Source of the DNA: Loxodes magnus
Lineage: Eukaryota > Ciliophora > Karyorelictea > Loxodida > Loxodidae
Length of the DNA: 64,000 bases
Assembly: GCA_946699065.1 (NCBI GenBank)
Contig: CAMPDV010000136.1
Coordinates: 558,001 to 622,000, forward strand
Direction: 5' to 3'
Both the position numbers and the translations under genes were made by a program. This document shows, one piece after another, positions 23,042 to 35,116 of this stretch. Position 1 is the first letter of the stretch; each line of letters opens with the position of its first letter. The notes under the pieces were generated by a model. It saw only the letters and a program-made list of their open reading frames with translations. It ran no database searches and had not been told where the DNA came from.

Positions 23042-23733
23042 CAAATACTCTACTTACTTTATGCAACTAATCAACTCCTAACTAAAACCTTTATCGCTTT
23101 CTGTCTTGCTATTCAATAATTTCTAACTTTGCAGTTTCAAACTCTTTTGCTTCTTAAGTGTGTCAATTGATATCCTCTTATCTATATTATTAGGAAGAAG
23201 ATAGATCATCATATGTATCTCCATTTTGATATTTAGCTTCTCCATATATCAATTCATCATTGTTCCATTCTCCTTCAAAAGTTGATCCATCTTATCAGAT
23301 CATTTTTCCTTTTCCTTATCGAATTTTATCAATTAACTATCCTTGATAAGTTTCTCCGTTTAGATAATTAAAAAATCCATTTAATGGCTCGTCTTCGCTT
23401 CATTCTCCTTCAAAAATCGATCCATCTTGTCATATCATTTTTCCATATCCTTTTTTATAGCCATTTTCAAACTATCCTTAATATGTATCACCATTTAATT
23501 GCTTCATAACTCCTTATCCTTATGGTAATCCTTTTTCGATATCTCCTATATATATACTTCCATTTTAGTATTTTATTTGGTTTTGCATTTAAAGTTTTTC
23601 AGTAAATTGTTCTTTTTCTGGTTCTTTTTTTTCCTCTCTTTAGAAAAACTCCATATTCATTTAGTTTTTTTTCTAGTTCCATACTTAACAAGGAAGTTTG
23701 ATGTTCTGGCTAGAAAATGGGCTTTGCTTGCAT
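23016..23733 (-). CDS. Small MORN-repeat protein (copy 1, one-base insertion)
   Basis: Minus strand, ATG 23733-23731 to TGA 23018-23016. A charged leader of about 70 residues is followed by MORN motifs: YQNGSIYIGDIEKGLPQGQG, NGDTYQGQFENGYKKGYGKM, DGSIFEGEW, NGETYQGQL, DGSTFEGEWNNDELIYGEAK; then a helical C-terminal tail (EFETAKLEIIEQQDRKRQR). Copy 1 has eight T at 23664-23671 where copy 2 has seven, which breaks the frame after about codon 20 here only. The code is visible inside this gene: TYQGQ is written with TAA in one motif and CAA in the next, and EGEW with TGA (23402) in one and TGG (23267) in the next. It lies downstream of gene X of cassette C on the same strand, as the giant MORN gene lies downstream of gene X of cassette A. 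Confidence 0.88.
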
Positions 23734-24169
23734 TTTTTAATTTTATCAATTTATTTAATTTCTTAATTAGTAGATTTCTTTTAAATAGACTAGCTTTTAA
23801 ATATAACCTTGCTTAGACTTTTAAAGCAATTTTGATTTATTTAGATTTAAAACTTTGTTTTTAATTTAAAAGATTTTAATCTTAAAATAATATAGCGAAG
23901 TGGACAAGTTAGTCTTCTCGTTAATTTTTAAAATTTAAAGGGATCGCCGAACAGGTAAAATTAAGAGTATATAGCTTAAATTCTTATCAATAGCTTCATA
24001 TTTTACTTTTAATATATTTATAACTTAGTAAAATGCTCTAGATGATATTTTTAGAGGATTATATTTAGATTTACTTTTAACCTTCAGTTTGTATTATTTA
24101 AATGAAGAAGCTTTTTTTAATTTTCATTAATAAAGTAACTTTGGGTAATTTAATTTAATACTTAATAAC
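23734..24169. other. Spacer with a GC-rich patch (copy 1)
   Basis: Mostly AT-rich. A short patch at about 23893-23956 (GCGAAGTGGACAAGTTAG ... GGGATCGCCGAACAGG) is far richer in G+C than its surroundings and unchanged between copies. It does not fold as a tRNA by eye. The gene X frame of cassette C may extend into the right part of this spacer. Confidence 0.4.
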
Positions 24170-24860
24170 TATTAATTATTTATGCTTCTATCATGTAATG
24201 AATGTTTGATATTTTAAGAGTGGTATTATTTAAAATACTATTACTATGAAAGTTAGCTTCGTGATTTATTAAGTTAATTATTTTCTTATGTCACGAGTGC
24301 AAATCTATTAGCATGATATACTTTATTTATATATTTTAGAAATTTAGAATAAAATTGTAGTAAAGCTCTGCTTTAAATTTAGCCTAAATAGCAATTTAAT
24401 TTTGGAAATTCTCCAGATGGAAATAGTATTTTGTAGGGTAAGGTTTTAAAACTATAAGTTTCCTTTTAGGTTGTTTATGGTTCTAGATTATTTAAGTTAT
24501 TCTTAATTTTTGATGTTTTAGTTTTAAAGATATAGTTAATATATTCTGCTACTTTAGCTTTTTCCTTTTCATTTTAGTTCTTAAAGACACAAATAAAATT
24601 TCTTGCTTGATTAGAATGTCGCTACCCTATACAATTTGCTTGGATATTTGGGTTTAAAGTAATACAACTATGCTATTTTAGTTAATTTATGAAAATCTTT
24701 AATTAGTTACTGAATGCTAAAAACAATTTATGGTTTCTGAATGTAAAGAAATAGCTTCATAAGCCATAAGCCTAATCTACAATCAAGATTTCAAAAAGAT
24801 ATATAGCATTAATTTAACTCTTATTAAGGGATACTTCTAGGCTAATTCTTAGCTCCTGAT
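24170..24860 (-). pseudogene. Gene X of cassette C (copy 1), frameshifted
   Basis: Minus-strand homologue of gene X. A long stretch is clear: CIGQRHSNQARNFICVFKNQ, AKVAEYINYIFKTKTSKIK, KYINKVYHANRF, then LSQQQYFKQY. Upstream, RVKLMLYIFLKSWLQIRL matches RVKLFGYIALKSWLQVVL of the A copy, but in a different frame, with the switch near 24710; so a frameshift is likely. No ATG is evident. The small MORN gene follows downstream on the same strand. Family unknown. Confidence 0.55.
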
Positions 24861-25359
24861 TTAATACTCTTGTTTACAATGTTTAGTTTAAAATACAATT
24901 AATAAAGGATAAAAGTAAGCTAGGGCAGATTATTAGGAGAATGTAAGAATAATGATTAGTAGATGTAATAGAAATAAAGAAAGAATAATAAAAAGCAAAC
25001 ATTATATAAGTAAGATCCAAGAGGCCTTTAATTATAATACTGATTATAAGCATTTAATAACTATCTTAGATATCATATATGTTAATACCCTTATAATATT
25101 TAACCTATAATATGAATTAGCTATAATTATCTATATTTATTTACTAGGTAAACAAGAGCGCCAATTAAAATTTAATTCATTTACCATAAAATTTAAACTT
25201 TAATAGATATTCAACCATGTAAAACCTATTTTAATAAGGCAATTAATAAGTATCTAAAATTATTCAGTCTATGATACTTCTAATTATTTAAATAAGATTA
25301 AGAAATATTAATTAATAAGTACATAACAGACATTTTCTATTCTATATTGTTAAATTTAC
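24861..25359. promoter_or_regulatory. ORF1-gene X spacer with GAGCGCC core (cassette C, copy 1)
   Basis: Homologous to the spacers in cassettes A and B: GCATTTAATAACTATCTTAG, then TTTAACCTATAATATGAATT and GAGCGCCAATTAAA (core at 25156). No coding sequence is seen. Confidence 0.5.
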
Positions 25360-26800
25360 AAAAGATAAAACAACTATTCTCATTTATTATTTCATATCTT
25401 TAACTAATTATCAATTACGAATTTGCTTATTTTGTGATTACTTTTTACTTCATTATTTCCAGTTATTATTAAAGATATTTGTCTATTACAAGCTAAATTT
25501 CAAACTTAATTTCAAAGCATGTATTTGCATAATATTTGGACTTCTTGGCTTTTATTTTTTATTCTTTCGATGATATCAATAACATGTGTCTAAAAATCTA
25601 ATTAGTTTATTTCTGATTTTCTAGAAGCAACTTTTGCTAAATTATTTGGTGTTTTTTCTTTTTTAGATACTTTTAGTATTAAAGTCTCTATAAATTTTAT
25701 CTTTAGTATAAATAATTCATCTAGTATGTAACTCAATGTATATAAATCTTCTATCTCAGTTCTAATTTAATATTACTCCTTATAATTCTATAAAATTTTA
25801 GTATTCTATACTTAGTAAAACTCTCTCAAAAATGCAATTCCCTATTTATTTCAATAAATTGCAAAACTTTTTAATTTGCTTTCTTCTATTATTATTTAAA
25901 AGGTAATTCTGATTAAAGAGACTTTTTCAGAAGACATTTTCTAAAAGTCTTGATTTTATTTTTTGAAGTAGCATTATATTAGTAACGATTTAATGATACT
26001 AATAATTTGTTTCTATATCTTTAGATTATAATTTTAATTTAAATAATTTACTTATTCCTCTAGCTCTCTTCTATCTATTTAGCTATTCTAAATCTTTATT
26101 CTAAACATTTCCTTTCTTGTAATCCAATCTATATTTATCTGGAAACTTATTCTCATACTTTCTATTAAATATAGTTGCTTTTATTGCGTTTTCTCATTAA
26201 TCAGAAAAGTTTTATACTCTATTTTAACTAAATTTAATTATGCTTAGATTTTGCGGATCAGATATTTAAAAGTCTGGATAAATTGCCTTAAACTAATTAA
26301 AATAATTTCAATCATGAGAGATTTAGAATCCTTTAATTGCTAAACTACTATTTTCATGTTTTCAGTAAAATTAGCTAGTTTTAAGATTCGGACTTTGCTC
26401 TTAGTTTTATTAAAGTAATTTTCTTTGATTGATTATACTTAGTTTGGGCTTAATTGACTTATGGATTTTTCTATGTTTAGTATTTTTGTATAAGTACTTG
26501 AATAAACTTATCTTTAAGTAGCTCAAAATGTTAATTTGTTTCTTCTAAGTTAATGAAGATAAACCTATCCTATCAGATGCTATTTTTCTTAAGTTTGTTT
26601 CTGACAAAAACGTTTTTATTTATTGTAATTTTTGCTTCTCCCCTCATATTTGATAATTTATTATTCTTTAGGATAGATTAGATTAGAGCTTTTGTGAATT
26701 AATACTTATTAGGTTAATCTTTAGGTCTTAAGCTTAAGTATCAGAATGTAGTAAAAAATCTATTTCAAGTGTCCTGTTTTAAACAATTATTTTAAGCTTT
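25360..26800 (-). pseudogene. ORF1 of cassette C (copy 1), shortened and degenerate
   Basis: Keeps the ORF1 signature INEKTQQKQLYL and RKEMFRIKIQNSQIDRRELE (about 26050-26210), and near the 5' side an XQRL motif matching cassette A. It is about 850 bp shorter than ORF1 of cassette B, and the readable segments sit in different frames (another good segment is KEKTPNNLAKVASRKSE near 25650). No clear start. Likely a relic. Confidence 0.45.
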
Positions 26801-26887
26801 AAATTTAAGTTTCAGCTATTTAAAAAATGCTGAGTACAATACATAATAAACTGAGTGCAAAAATCATATGGAATAATATTAGTAAGA

Positions 26888-28150
26888 ATGAGTAAGAAAG
26901 AAGCTAAAACTTTAGAGCTGAATTAAATAAGAAAGATCAGTCAAAAAGCAGATTTAAAACAAATTAAGTAACAAAATTATAAATAAGGATTATAGCAAAT
27001 AACTAATATCAAGTAAGCTAATCATTAAAATTATTATTAAGAGATAGCTACTATCATGCTTAAATCAAAATCAAAACAAGTTTTTTAATTCATTATTTTT
27101 AGGGAAATAATCTAATAGTAGGACAAATAAAAGAATAGAGGAAGTAAAGCTTTTGATTGTCTTATTAATCACTTACTCTATAGTTGGATTATAGATTTTG
27201 AAGATATAGTATCTAAACTAAAATTCAGCTTTGATAAGGATTTAGGGTTTTTGATTATTACATATGCATTAACTACACTTTCTTATTTTTTTCTGAGACT
27301 AATCTGTAAATTATTCCCATTAAATCCATTATTAGACTGAATTGATTTGCAAAAAAAGAGATAATAAGATATAAGGCTTACTAATCCAGTGACTTGTAGA
27401 AATATTTCTAACTTTAGAATCGAAACTAGAAATCAGTTTTGTCGATCAATGAAAACATTTCTAACGTAAACGATCTCTTGTATGATATAATATTTTTCTT
27501 AGATATAAATGAGAGTTATGCTTACATAAATTAAAGGTTGCAAATGTTTGAATAGTAAAAATATGATTGAATGGAAACTAAGATACTAAGTTTAAGTATA
27601 TTAATTGGCATTTTCTAAAGCTAAGTATTCCTTCAATTTAAGGCTTATAGCAAAATAAAAATAATAAAGAATTAAAACTAAATGCAACCTTAAATAGCAG
27701 GCAGACTTAGGAATATTTCAACTTTCTTTAACTTATTAAGCAACTCTTAAGAATAACTTTTAGATTTGGAATTTTAGCATTAAAGTTAGAGCTGATTAAT
27801 AAATCCTTTAAAAAAGCAAAAGCTATAAATTTAAGTAAGGGATTATAAATTAATAAGTAGAACTAATAAACTCAATAAGATAGCTGATGCTGATAATTAA
27901 TGCAGAATTGCTTAGAAGAAAGAAAAATTAATGCAGAATACTTTTAACTTAGATCATGTAAATGCAACCTTAGACAAAAATTAAGAAATAAATTATGTAA
28001 AAAATCGGAATTTTAAAAACAAAATAAGTTAATCAAAGTGGGAATATGCACAAAAATTAAAATTGGAGGTAGAGTATTAAATCAGAAGTAAAAGGAAATT
28101 ATTAACATATCTTTACTAAAGAAAAGTATTATAGAATAGTATTTCCTTAT
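26888..28150 (+). pseudogene. ORF2 of cassette C (copy 1), frameshifted
   Basis: Starts with ATG 26888 (MSKKEAKTLELNQIRK), like MSMKEAKK in cassette B. The homologous KIINKDYSKQLI segment then appears in another frame, and NSKNMIEWKLRYQVQV, matching NAKNMIEYKLKYQFQV of cassette D, in the first frame again. At least two indels relative to its paralogues are implied. The 3' end is approximate. Confidence 0.45.
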
Positions 28151-28561
28151 TTTAATATAGATTTAATTACAATAACTTATTTTTAGCTTGTTTTAGTTAA
28201 TTTAATGCTTATTAATAATTAATTTATTATATTTTGAAATAAGAAGGAAGTCAAGATAAACTTTAAAGATATAGTATTAAGTAGTAAATATCCTTTTTTA
28301 AGATCTATTTTATCGAAAAGCTAAAAGAAATCCTTTTAAATTATTAGTATTAGATAACTTGATAACTTGATATTAAAGCTAGTTATAATTGTAAAGTGGG
28401 ACTTACTAATTAAAATTATGAACAATTTTAATTATTATTAAGAAGCTACCTATATTAATGAGTAATTTAGACTACTAAACATAAATTACTAACAACTTAC
28501 ATATTTACATCATATTCTGCTACCTTTCTATAATAAACACCTCATTATTAAGCTAACTAGT
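28151..28561. other. Junction between cassette C and inverted cassette D (copy 1)
   Basis: AT-rich, 411 bp, no gene seen. Bases about 28260-28410 are similar, inverted, to about 30640-30800, which is the matching end of cassette D (shared words GTTATCTAATACTAATAA and CTTATATCTTTAAA). Confidence 0.4.
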
Positions 28562-29506
28562 TCATTTATAATTCTTATGATTTTGTTTTCATGAAATCTT
28601 TAGTTCTTTTTATTACTTCAAATGCATCATAAATGTCATTCTAAGTCAATCTCTATTAAACAAGCGATCTAAATTTTATTCTACTTTACTCAGATTTAGA
28701 TACTATTTACATAAATCATTCAAAACTAAATTCAAATAAACAAATCTATTTAGAATGCTAAACCGTTTATTGCTAATGAAATTACTTTTTACTTTTTGAA
28801 AACTTAACAAACTAGAACATTTATTTTCCATCTAAACTTATATCTATATTAATAGCTATACTTATTCTTTCATTTTTCTCACTTTTAGATACTTTTTAAA
28901 TAGTGCTATTTCTACTAACTTTAGGTTTAAAACATTTGCTTTTTCGATTTTTTTATTTAATTTAAAGGCAAATGCTCTGAAGATTTTAAGCTTTAGAACT
29001 TTGAAATACATAAGAACTTGAAATTTCTCACTTTTCTAATTTTTCTTAGCTCTCTTTTCTTCTTTATTTTGAGATAATTGTTTTAGCTCTTCTGATCCAC
29101 TATTATTTCAAATATCTTTATTATAAATTGACTCTCGACATTGTTATATTTTTTAATGATTTGCTTCGCTGTCTGTAAATTTTCTTCTACTACTACTTAG
29201 GAATCCTAATTTTAAGAAGTATAATTTAGCTTTCTTGATTTATGGCATAATTTAAGTATTTTCCTTTTAATTTTTATAGAAATTCTCTTCTTCTTTGTCT
29301 AAATTAATAGCATCAATTCCTATTTTAGAATGACTCCCTTTCTTCATCTATTTTTCAAGCATCAATAGATTTATATTAGACAGAAATTTTAAGTTCAGGA
29401 ATGTTAAGGTAGATTTACTTAATTTTAGCAGAACCAGAGTCTTAATTTTTATAATTAAACTATAAGTCACATAAACTATTCAAATAATTATCTTTCATCC
29501 AAGCAT
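28562..29506 (-). CDS. Gene Y of cassette D (copy 1), 314 residues
   Basis: Minus strand, ATG 29506-29504 to TGA 28564-28562 (an earlier TGA at 28591-28589 is an alternative end). Paralogue of gene Y in cassette B: LVLLKLSKSTLTFLNLKFLS aligns with LILLKLVSFLNVKSLF, and KENTQIMPQIKKAK with KWNTQIMLQSK. The middle is very charged (GSEELKQLSQNKEEKRAKK), the C-terminal part keeps KRFSILNRFVYLNLVLNDL. Silent copy differences here include AAT/AAC and TCT/TCC. Shorter at the N-terminus than the B copy. Family unknown. Confidence 0.58.
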
Positions 29507-30929
29507 ATCTTAATTGATCTTAAGTTATAATGACTGATATTTGTAGAATGCTTAGCTATGATTAACTATGTTTTAAATATAAAAGTTCTAGTATTAATTA
29601 ATTAATAGTTATTACAAGCATATAAAGCTTTTTATATTAATACTCTATATTTATTTATTATTAAACTATCTTAGTATTATTTAAAACCAATAGCTTCTAA
29701 TTTACTTTAGCAATACATCACTAGAATAATTACTAAAATTTAGTTTCTTAAAATAAATTAATACTTAGATATTTAACTGTATTTAGTGCTTTTAAATTAA
29801 TAATGCAGAAATCTAATTTTTAACTAAATTTAAATTTAATATTTTAAAGTTTTTTTACCAAACTAAAGTTCATAAGATAGTTTGAAAGTTAATTTTAATT
29901 TTAACCACGATTTTAATGTAAGAAAACAGAATTGCAAGTGGAGCACAAGTAATAACTAGAAAATATATTACAAGTATAATAATAAATCTATTAAATTTAG
30001 CTATTAGTTCAAATAAATAATTTAATGCAAAAAATATTTTAGAAACATTTCATAATATGCAAGCATTACATTATGCAGAAGTAAAAGTCTTTATAACAAT
30101 ATAAAAGGCAGGATATTTAAATTAGCAAATTTAATTAAAATTAGAAGCATATTATTATTTTTAAGATGCTTTATACATATAATTTAATAGAGTTCCTATA
30201 ACTTTATTAAAGTTATTAGATCTACTTTAAATAGGTATAATTAGTTTTATTTTTATGATTTATGATTTTAAAAGTATTTGATTAAAGCTATTTATCTAGT
30301 TATTTATAGCATTTAGCTATTAGCTATTAAATCTTAATTATTATTATTATGGATATAATTCCTTATTATTATGTTTCCTTATTATATTATCTTAAGGTAT
30401 ACTAAACTTATTATTTATCTAGTTATTAAGAACCTGCAAATCTAAAATAATTATAGTAGCCTTTGATAATCTTTTTTATATGAGTTAATTAAATGTTTTA
30501 TGCTCTTTAATATTAATTTTAAATGTTAGTCTTTTATAATTATAATAGGTTGCTTTGATATTTAGTAAGTAAGTGTAAGTTACTAGTTACATCTATAGTT
30601 AGTTAATAAATAATAAAATGTTTTAATAATTAAAAATAAGTAAATCCCACTTAATAAATATTACTAGTTCTAAGTATTAAAGTTATCTAATACTAATAAA
30701 TTTATATAATATTCTTTTTATTTAAAGTAGAATATAATCAATTATATTTACCATTTACTACTTATATCTTTAAACTTTATCCTAACTACCTTAATTCTAA
30801 AATATACCAACTGTCATTATTTATAAACATTATATTTAATAATCAAACCTATAAATTACTTATTACTAAAACTAACTTATAATAACAATATTATATATAC
30901 TTATATTATGCTAATATCCTTTTATATTA
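29507..30929. other. Long AT-rich spacer between gene Y and ORF2 of cassette D (copy 1)
   Basis: 1.4 kb, strongly AT-rich, with no frame I can support. Near 30424 it holds the inverted form of AGGTTCTTAATAAC seen downstream of ORF2 in cassette B, where the corresponding spacer is only 211 bp, so this spacer probably contains inserted or decayed sequence. Confidence 0.4.
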
Positions 30930-32290
30930 CTAACTCTATTCTCCTTTTTATTTTTATTAATCTTCACATTTACCTTTACTTATTTTAACGTTCAATATGC
31001 GATTCTTTGCATAATTTATTTCATAAATTTTGTCTACGGATGCTTTTGTACTTTCTAAGTACAAAAACTATAAATTTATTTTTATTTCTTCAAAGAAATT
31101 CTTCAATAATTAAGCATAATTTTTTTAGAATTTATAAGATTTATTAGTTCTGCTTAATAAATCTATATTTATAGTTTCTTTATTTTTAGCTTGTGATTTT
31201 AATAACTTTTGTTTTTAAACTGGATTTAAAAATTCCTTTTCTGCTTCTTATTTTACTAGTCAAAATAGAAAGGTAAAAATTCGTATCTTAAGAGTTACTA
31301 CTAAGAGTTGCATAATAGACCAATAAGATTTTATATTTCCAGATCCTTTTTCTTTTTTAACTTCATTTATGTTTCTAATTTTTAGTATTATCTATTTTGC
31401 TTAAGCCTTTAACTAAATTAAAGAAATGCTTATATTTTTATAATTAGCTTGTTGCTCTATTTCAAACTAGGTTACTTAAAATTAGTATTTTAGTTTGTAT
31501 TCAATCATATTTTTAGCATTTACAACTAGTTGTATTAAAACTTAGCTCTTATCTACTAAAATATGATATAATATTGGAACTTGTTTCTGTATGAAATACT
31601 CTGCTCCATTGATGGATAAAAGAAGTTTGTAGTTTGGTGGTAAATAAAAAAATGTTTATACAAGCAACTAGAGTTATTAAGCCTTATATCTTATTATAGT
31701 GCTTAAGCATTTTTAATTTATTGATATTTTAGCATGATTCTAGTTTTTAGGCTATAACAGTAATCCTTTGATAGTTTGTAATTTGAATAGGAAGTTAGCT
31801 CTGTGTAATCTCTTTCATTTTCAGTTTAAGGATATGCTTAGAATGTTTTAGGACAATTAAAATCTGTTTGTGTTGCTTATATAATTAGTCTAATAATGGG
31901 AATGTTCCTTTTGCCGCAAAAAGTAAGTATGTAATGCATATTGGATAGTGGCTTGGTTATGGGTGGATTTGATTTTAGATATGTTATCTTATAAATCTAG
32001 AATAAAATTGATAGCTGTTTAAGAGTTAATAGTTAGATTATCCAAAATTTTGGTTGCTTTATTCTTTTAATTAAGTTGGTATTTTTTGCATAAAGCGAAC
32101 TAATGACTTAGTTTGTTACATGATTAAGCATTACAGTTGCTATCTCTAAGTAATGAAACTAGCTAATCTAGATATTTTCTATAGGCCTTATTTATAATTT
32201 TGCTACTTAGCTTGATATAAAATCTACTTTCTAAGCTTTTTCTTTTTACCTTAATTTAGCTCTTATTTTTACTTCTTATTAAAGTAATTC
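30930..32290 (-). CDS. ORF2 of cassette D, unidentified, start uncertain
   Basis: Minus-strand paralogue of ORF2. KLSSKIINKAYRKYLDQLVS matches KLSNKIIKNDY of cassette B; VVNAKNMIEYKLKYQFQV matches NSKNMIEWKLRYQVQV of cassette C. The C-terminal region LLSRTNKSYKFQKNYAQLLK is also well formed. The initiator region GAATGAGTATGAAAG present in cassette B is missing here, so no ATG can be placed at the homologous site. Ends are approximate. Confidence 0.5.
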
Positions 32291-32358
32291 TATATAGTTT
32301 CTACACTCAGTTATGTGTTTTACTTGATTAAATAGCTTAAATTTAAAGGTATAATAGA

Positions 32359-34614
32359 ATGAAGATACTGATTAGTATTAATTGAAAATTAATAAGAGTC
32401 TATAAGAGGTAAATCTATAGTAACTAGGTTAGGTAAAATCAATAGAAGTGGCTAAGCATTATAGAGAATAGATAAATGCCTTTATAAATAAAGATATTTA
32501 GAGCAACATGGCTAAAGCTAATTAACTCCTATAATCAAAATACCTAAAAAGCTTAAGACACTATATTTAGAAAATACATATTTCAATCAAACCAACTTTT
32601 TTAAACATAGCGTAAGTACTTTAGAAACCAAAAAAGAACAAAAGCTATTAACAAGCAGATTAGTATAAATCAAATTATATCAAACAAACAAATCCTCATA
32701 TGAAAGTGAGCAGAATACATCCTAATTACCATTATTACACCAACATCATAAATCATAAGTAAACCAGATTCTCATTTCTTAACCACTACCAACACATTAA
32801 GCTGTCAAGAATATCAACTATTCAAGACTATCCAAAGCAGTTAAAAAAGCAGAAGAATAAAGTCACTAATCCCCATAATTGGCCATTTGTTCGAATAAGC
32901 GAAATCTCTATTAGGGATGGATAGTTAAAATTACTAAGCTTTAAGGTTAACACAGTTTAAAACAGGACAATTGGAATAATTATTTACTACATTCTGATAC
33001 TTAAGCTTAAGACCTAAAGATTAAACATAGTAATTACTAATCATCACTACTTTATTGTATCCTAAAGGATAATAAATTAGCAAGATTTGCACAAATATCT
33101 AAAGTCTTTACGAAAAATAGCATTCAGATCGAAGTTTTGCAAACCATTCTAAATATCATTTAAAGAGATACTTCAGATTAGCTTTAATTCATATAAGAAA
33201 GAAGGGTCGGAAATTTTTAGCTACTTCTAGATAAATTTGTTTAAGCACATATGTAAAATTACTAAAGAAATGAAAAATACACAAGCAAGTAAAGAAAAAG
33301 TAAGTATGATAAAGCAATTAAAAAGCTTTAATAGAACTAACACTAAAGACCAACTTATAGTACAACTTAGTAGCTTTCACTGCACAAAACAAGAAAATAG
33401 AATTTTAATAATAAAAAGGATTCCAAATTCTTCATGACTGAAGTCTTTTTAATTAGTTTAAGATGATTTATCACGATTTTTAAATATTTGATTGGCAATC
33501 TCTAAGTATAAATAAAGGTAGTTAACAATAAATATCTAATTTCTCTAGTAAATGAGAAAAGCAAAGTAAGAAAGTGACAAAGTAACTTTACAGATTAGTA
33601 TAAATTAGATTTAAAAGAAAAGAAATTTGATTAGAATAAGAGATTTAGAGTAGCTCAATTGACAGAAGAAAAAAAGGAATGATAAAATAAGAATGAAAAG
33701 CTAAAACTTGGAAATTAATTAACAGAGTCATTAAAAATAATAATAATATAGTGATACTTACAGAAATAAAATAAAAATTTCCAGGAAATGCTTCCTTAAA
33801 AACTATCTTAAATAGAAATACTTTCTTATAAATAATAGATGAAAGTAAATTAAAAACATTAGGTAATTTAATTAAATTGATAGCTGCTTCATTACAAGAG
33901 AATATTACTATAATCATTTAATTATAGTACCCTAATCTTTTATTGAACAATAGGAAAGAATATTAGCTTAAGAACTGAGATAAATGTTTATTTCGATTTA
34001 ATTAAATACGAGATGCATTTTATTTTAAGGACATAAGGAACTAGATGTTTATGTATAAGAAAGCATAAATAGAAAGACCAGAAAATAATTTTAGAATAGT
34101 TGCTTATAAAAAGTAAACTATTATAAAGTAGATTCTTCGTTAGATAACTATTACCTATATCATAAGATTTAATACAAATTTACTAAATTAAAGACAGTGT
34201 AGTTACATATTTTCAAAACTAAAGTTTAAATTTAAGCAAGCAATCAACAATTACCTTTAATAATAACAGGAGTTCCTTTAAGCTTTTCAAAGATGCTTAT
34301 GAATTTAATTATTTATGCCTATATTTAATTATCCTCTATCTAGAAACTATGAATCATACTTAAAAATGAGACACTTTAGAAAGCCATATAAAAAGGCCTG
34401 CTTACTTTAGTTGGAATTTTGAAAATGAATATTCAAAATAAAGAATACAAGAAACATCTCATCAAGAAAGCTTAGATTAACTATAATAAATTTAATTGAA
34501 TCATTTTTAATAATTAAGTAATAAAATATCACTAAATAAGCAAAGTTGCCCCTTCATAGTAGGTTGTAGAAAGGAAGCAAAATCAAAAATGAGACTGTAC
34601 ATTTATATCCTTGA
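32359..34614 (+). CDS. ORF1 of cassette D/A, complete copy crossing the unit junction
   Basis: ATG 32359 (MKILISIN, like MIILVNIN in cassette B) and TGA 34612-34614 lie in the same frame, 752 codons apart. However, between about 32440 and 32880 the segment matching ORF1 of cassette B (AKHYREQINAFINKDIQ) reads in another frame, so one insertion and one deletion, or sequence error, are suspected in the 5' quarter. From 32884 on the frame is clean and identical to the 1-1732 copy: FEQAKSLLGMDSQNYQALRL, LVAFTAQNKK, RKEIWLEQEIQSSSID, then a basic C-terminus (KMRHFRKPYKKACLLQLEFW). Function unknown; helical, TPR-like character in the N-terminal third is a guess. Confidence 0.55.
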
Positions 34615-35116
34615 TGTTTGTAAAATAAGCAGTTTAGAGAATTAGAATAGAAATGGTTTAATATATAACTCTTAGTTAATAAATATTAATATTAGATATA
34701 ATAATTAAAAGTATTGGTATCTTAATACCTCTATCTGCTTATTAATTAGCTTATAGAATTAAGCTTTACATATAAGATTATATTTTGAGGTTTTAATTTT
34801 ATAGCTAAATAATTAAATTTGGCGCTCTTATTTATCTAGTAATAAATAGAGATAATTAAAGGTTAATTTAATATTTTAGATAAACATTAAAAGGATTATT
34901 AAAATAGAATTAAATGATATCTAAGATAGATAATTATTAAATGCCTAATAATAATTATAATTATTAGTCTCTAAATTCTTAGTAATTTAATATCTTCTAC
35001 TATTATTAATCTTTCATTATTTCTATTTACATCTTAATTAACTATTTCTCTTAATACTACTAGTAATCCACTTGCTACCAACTTACTTTATCTTTTATTA
35101 TTTTATTTTAAATTAA
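34615..35116. promoter_or_regulatory. ORF1-gene X spacer with GGCGCTC core (copy 2)
   Basis: Same as 1733-2234, core at about 34821. Confidence 0.5.

Larger units (their letters stand above)
24940..28470. mobile_element. Cassette C core (copy 1), decayed
   Basis: Same orientation as cassette B and alignable with it in ORF1, the divergent start region and ORF2. It is shorter than cassette B and its frames are more disrupted. Its gene Y is missing: the right edge abuts gene Y of the inverted cassette D. Its cargo side holds gene X and the small MORN gene. Confidence 0.5.
1..32882. repeat. Tandem unit of about 32.9 kb, copy 1
   Basis: The sequence beginning at base 1 begins again at 32883 and stays alignable to the end of the window. 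No unique sequence separates the copies, so the unit boundary at base 1 is arbitrary: it falls inside ORF1 of a cassette that spans the junction. The offset is 32882 for bases 1-3550, 33177 after the MORN array, about 32693 after two deletions near 12.6-13.1 kb, and 32690-32692 further right. The repeat may be a true tandem duplication, a longer array, or two haplotypes or a circular molecule assembled end to end. Confidence 0.97.
30380..35080. mobile_element. Cassette D/A core, inverted, spanning the unit junction
   Basis: The inverted relative of cassettes B and C: ORF2 on the minus strand, ORF1 on the plus strand, and the GGCGCTC spacer at about 34821. It crosses the arbitrary unit boundary at 32882/32883, so it is the only complete copy of this cassette in the window; its right half recurs at 1-2200 and its left half at 63070-64000. 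On the right it leads into gene X and the giant MORN-LRR gene, on the left into gene Y. Confidence 0.55.

Noticed and set aside
23577..23816. Plus-strand frame of 79 residues rich in phenylalanine and leucine
   Set aside because: Antisense of the leader of the small MORN gene.
23880..23965. tRNA gene in the GC-rich patch
   Set aside because: No matching acceptor stem and no GGTTCGA-type T-arm in either direction.
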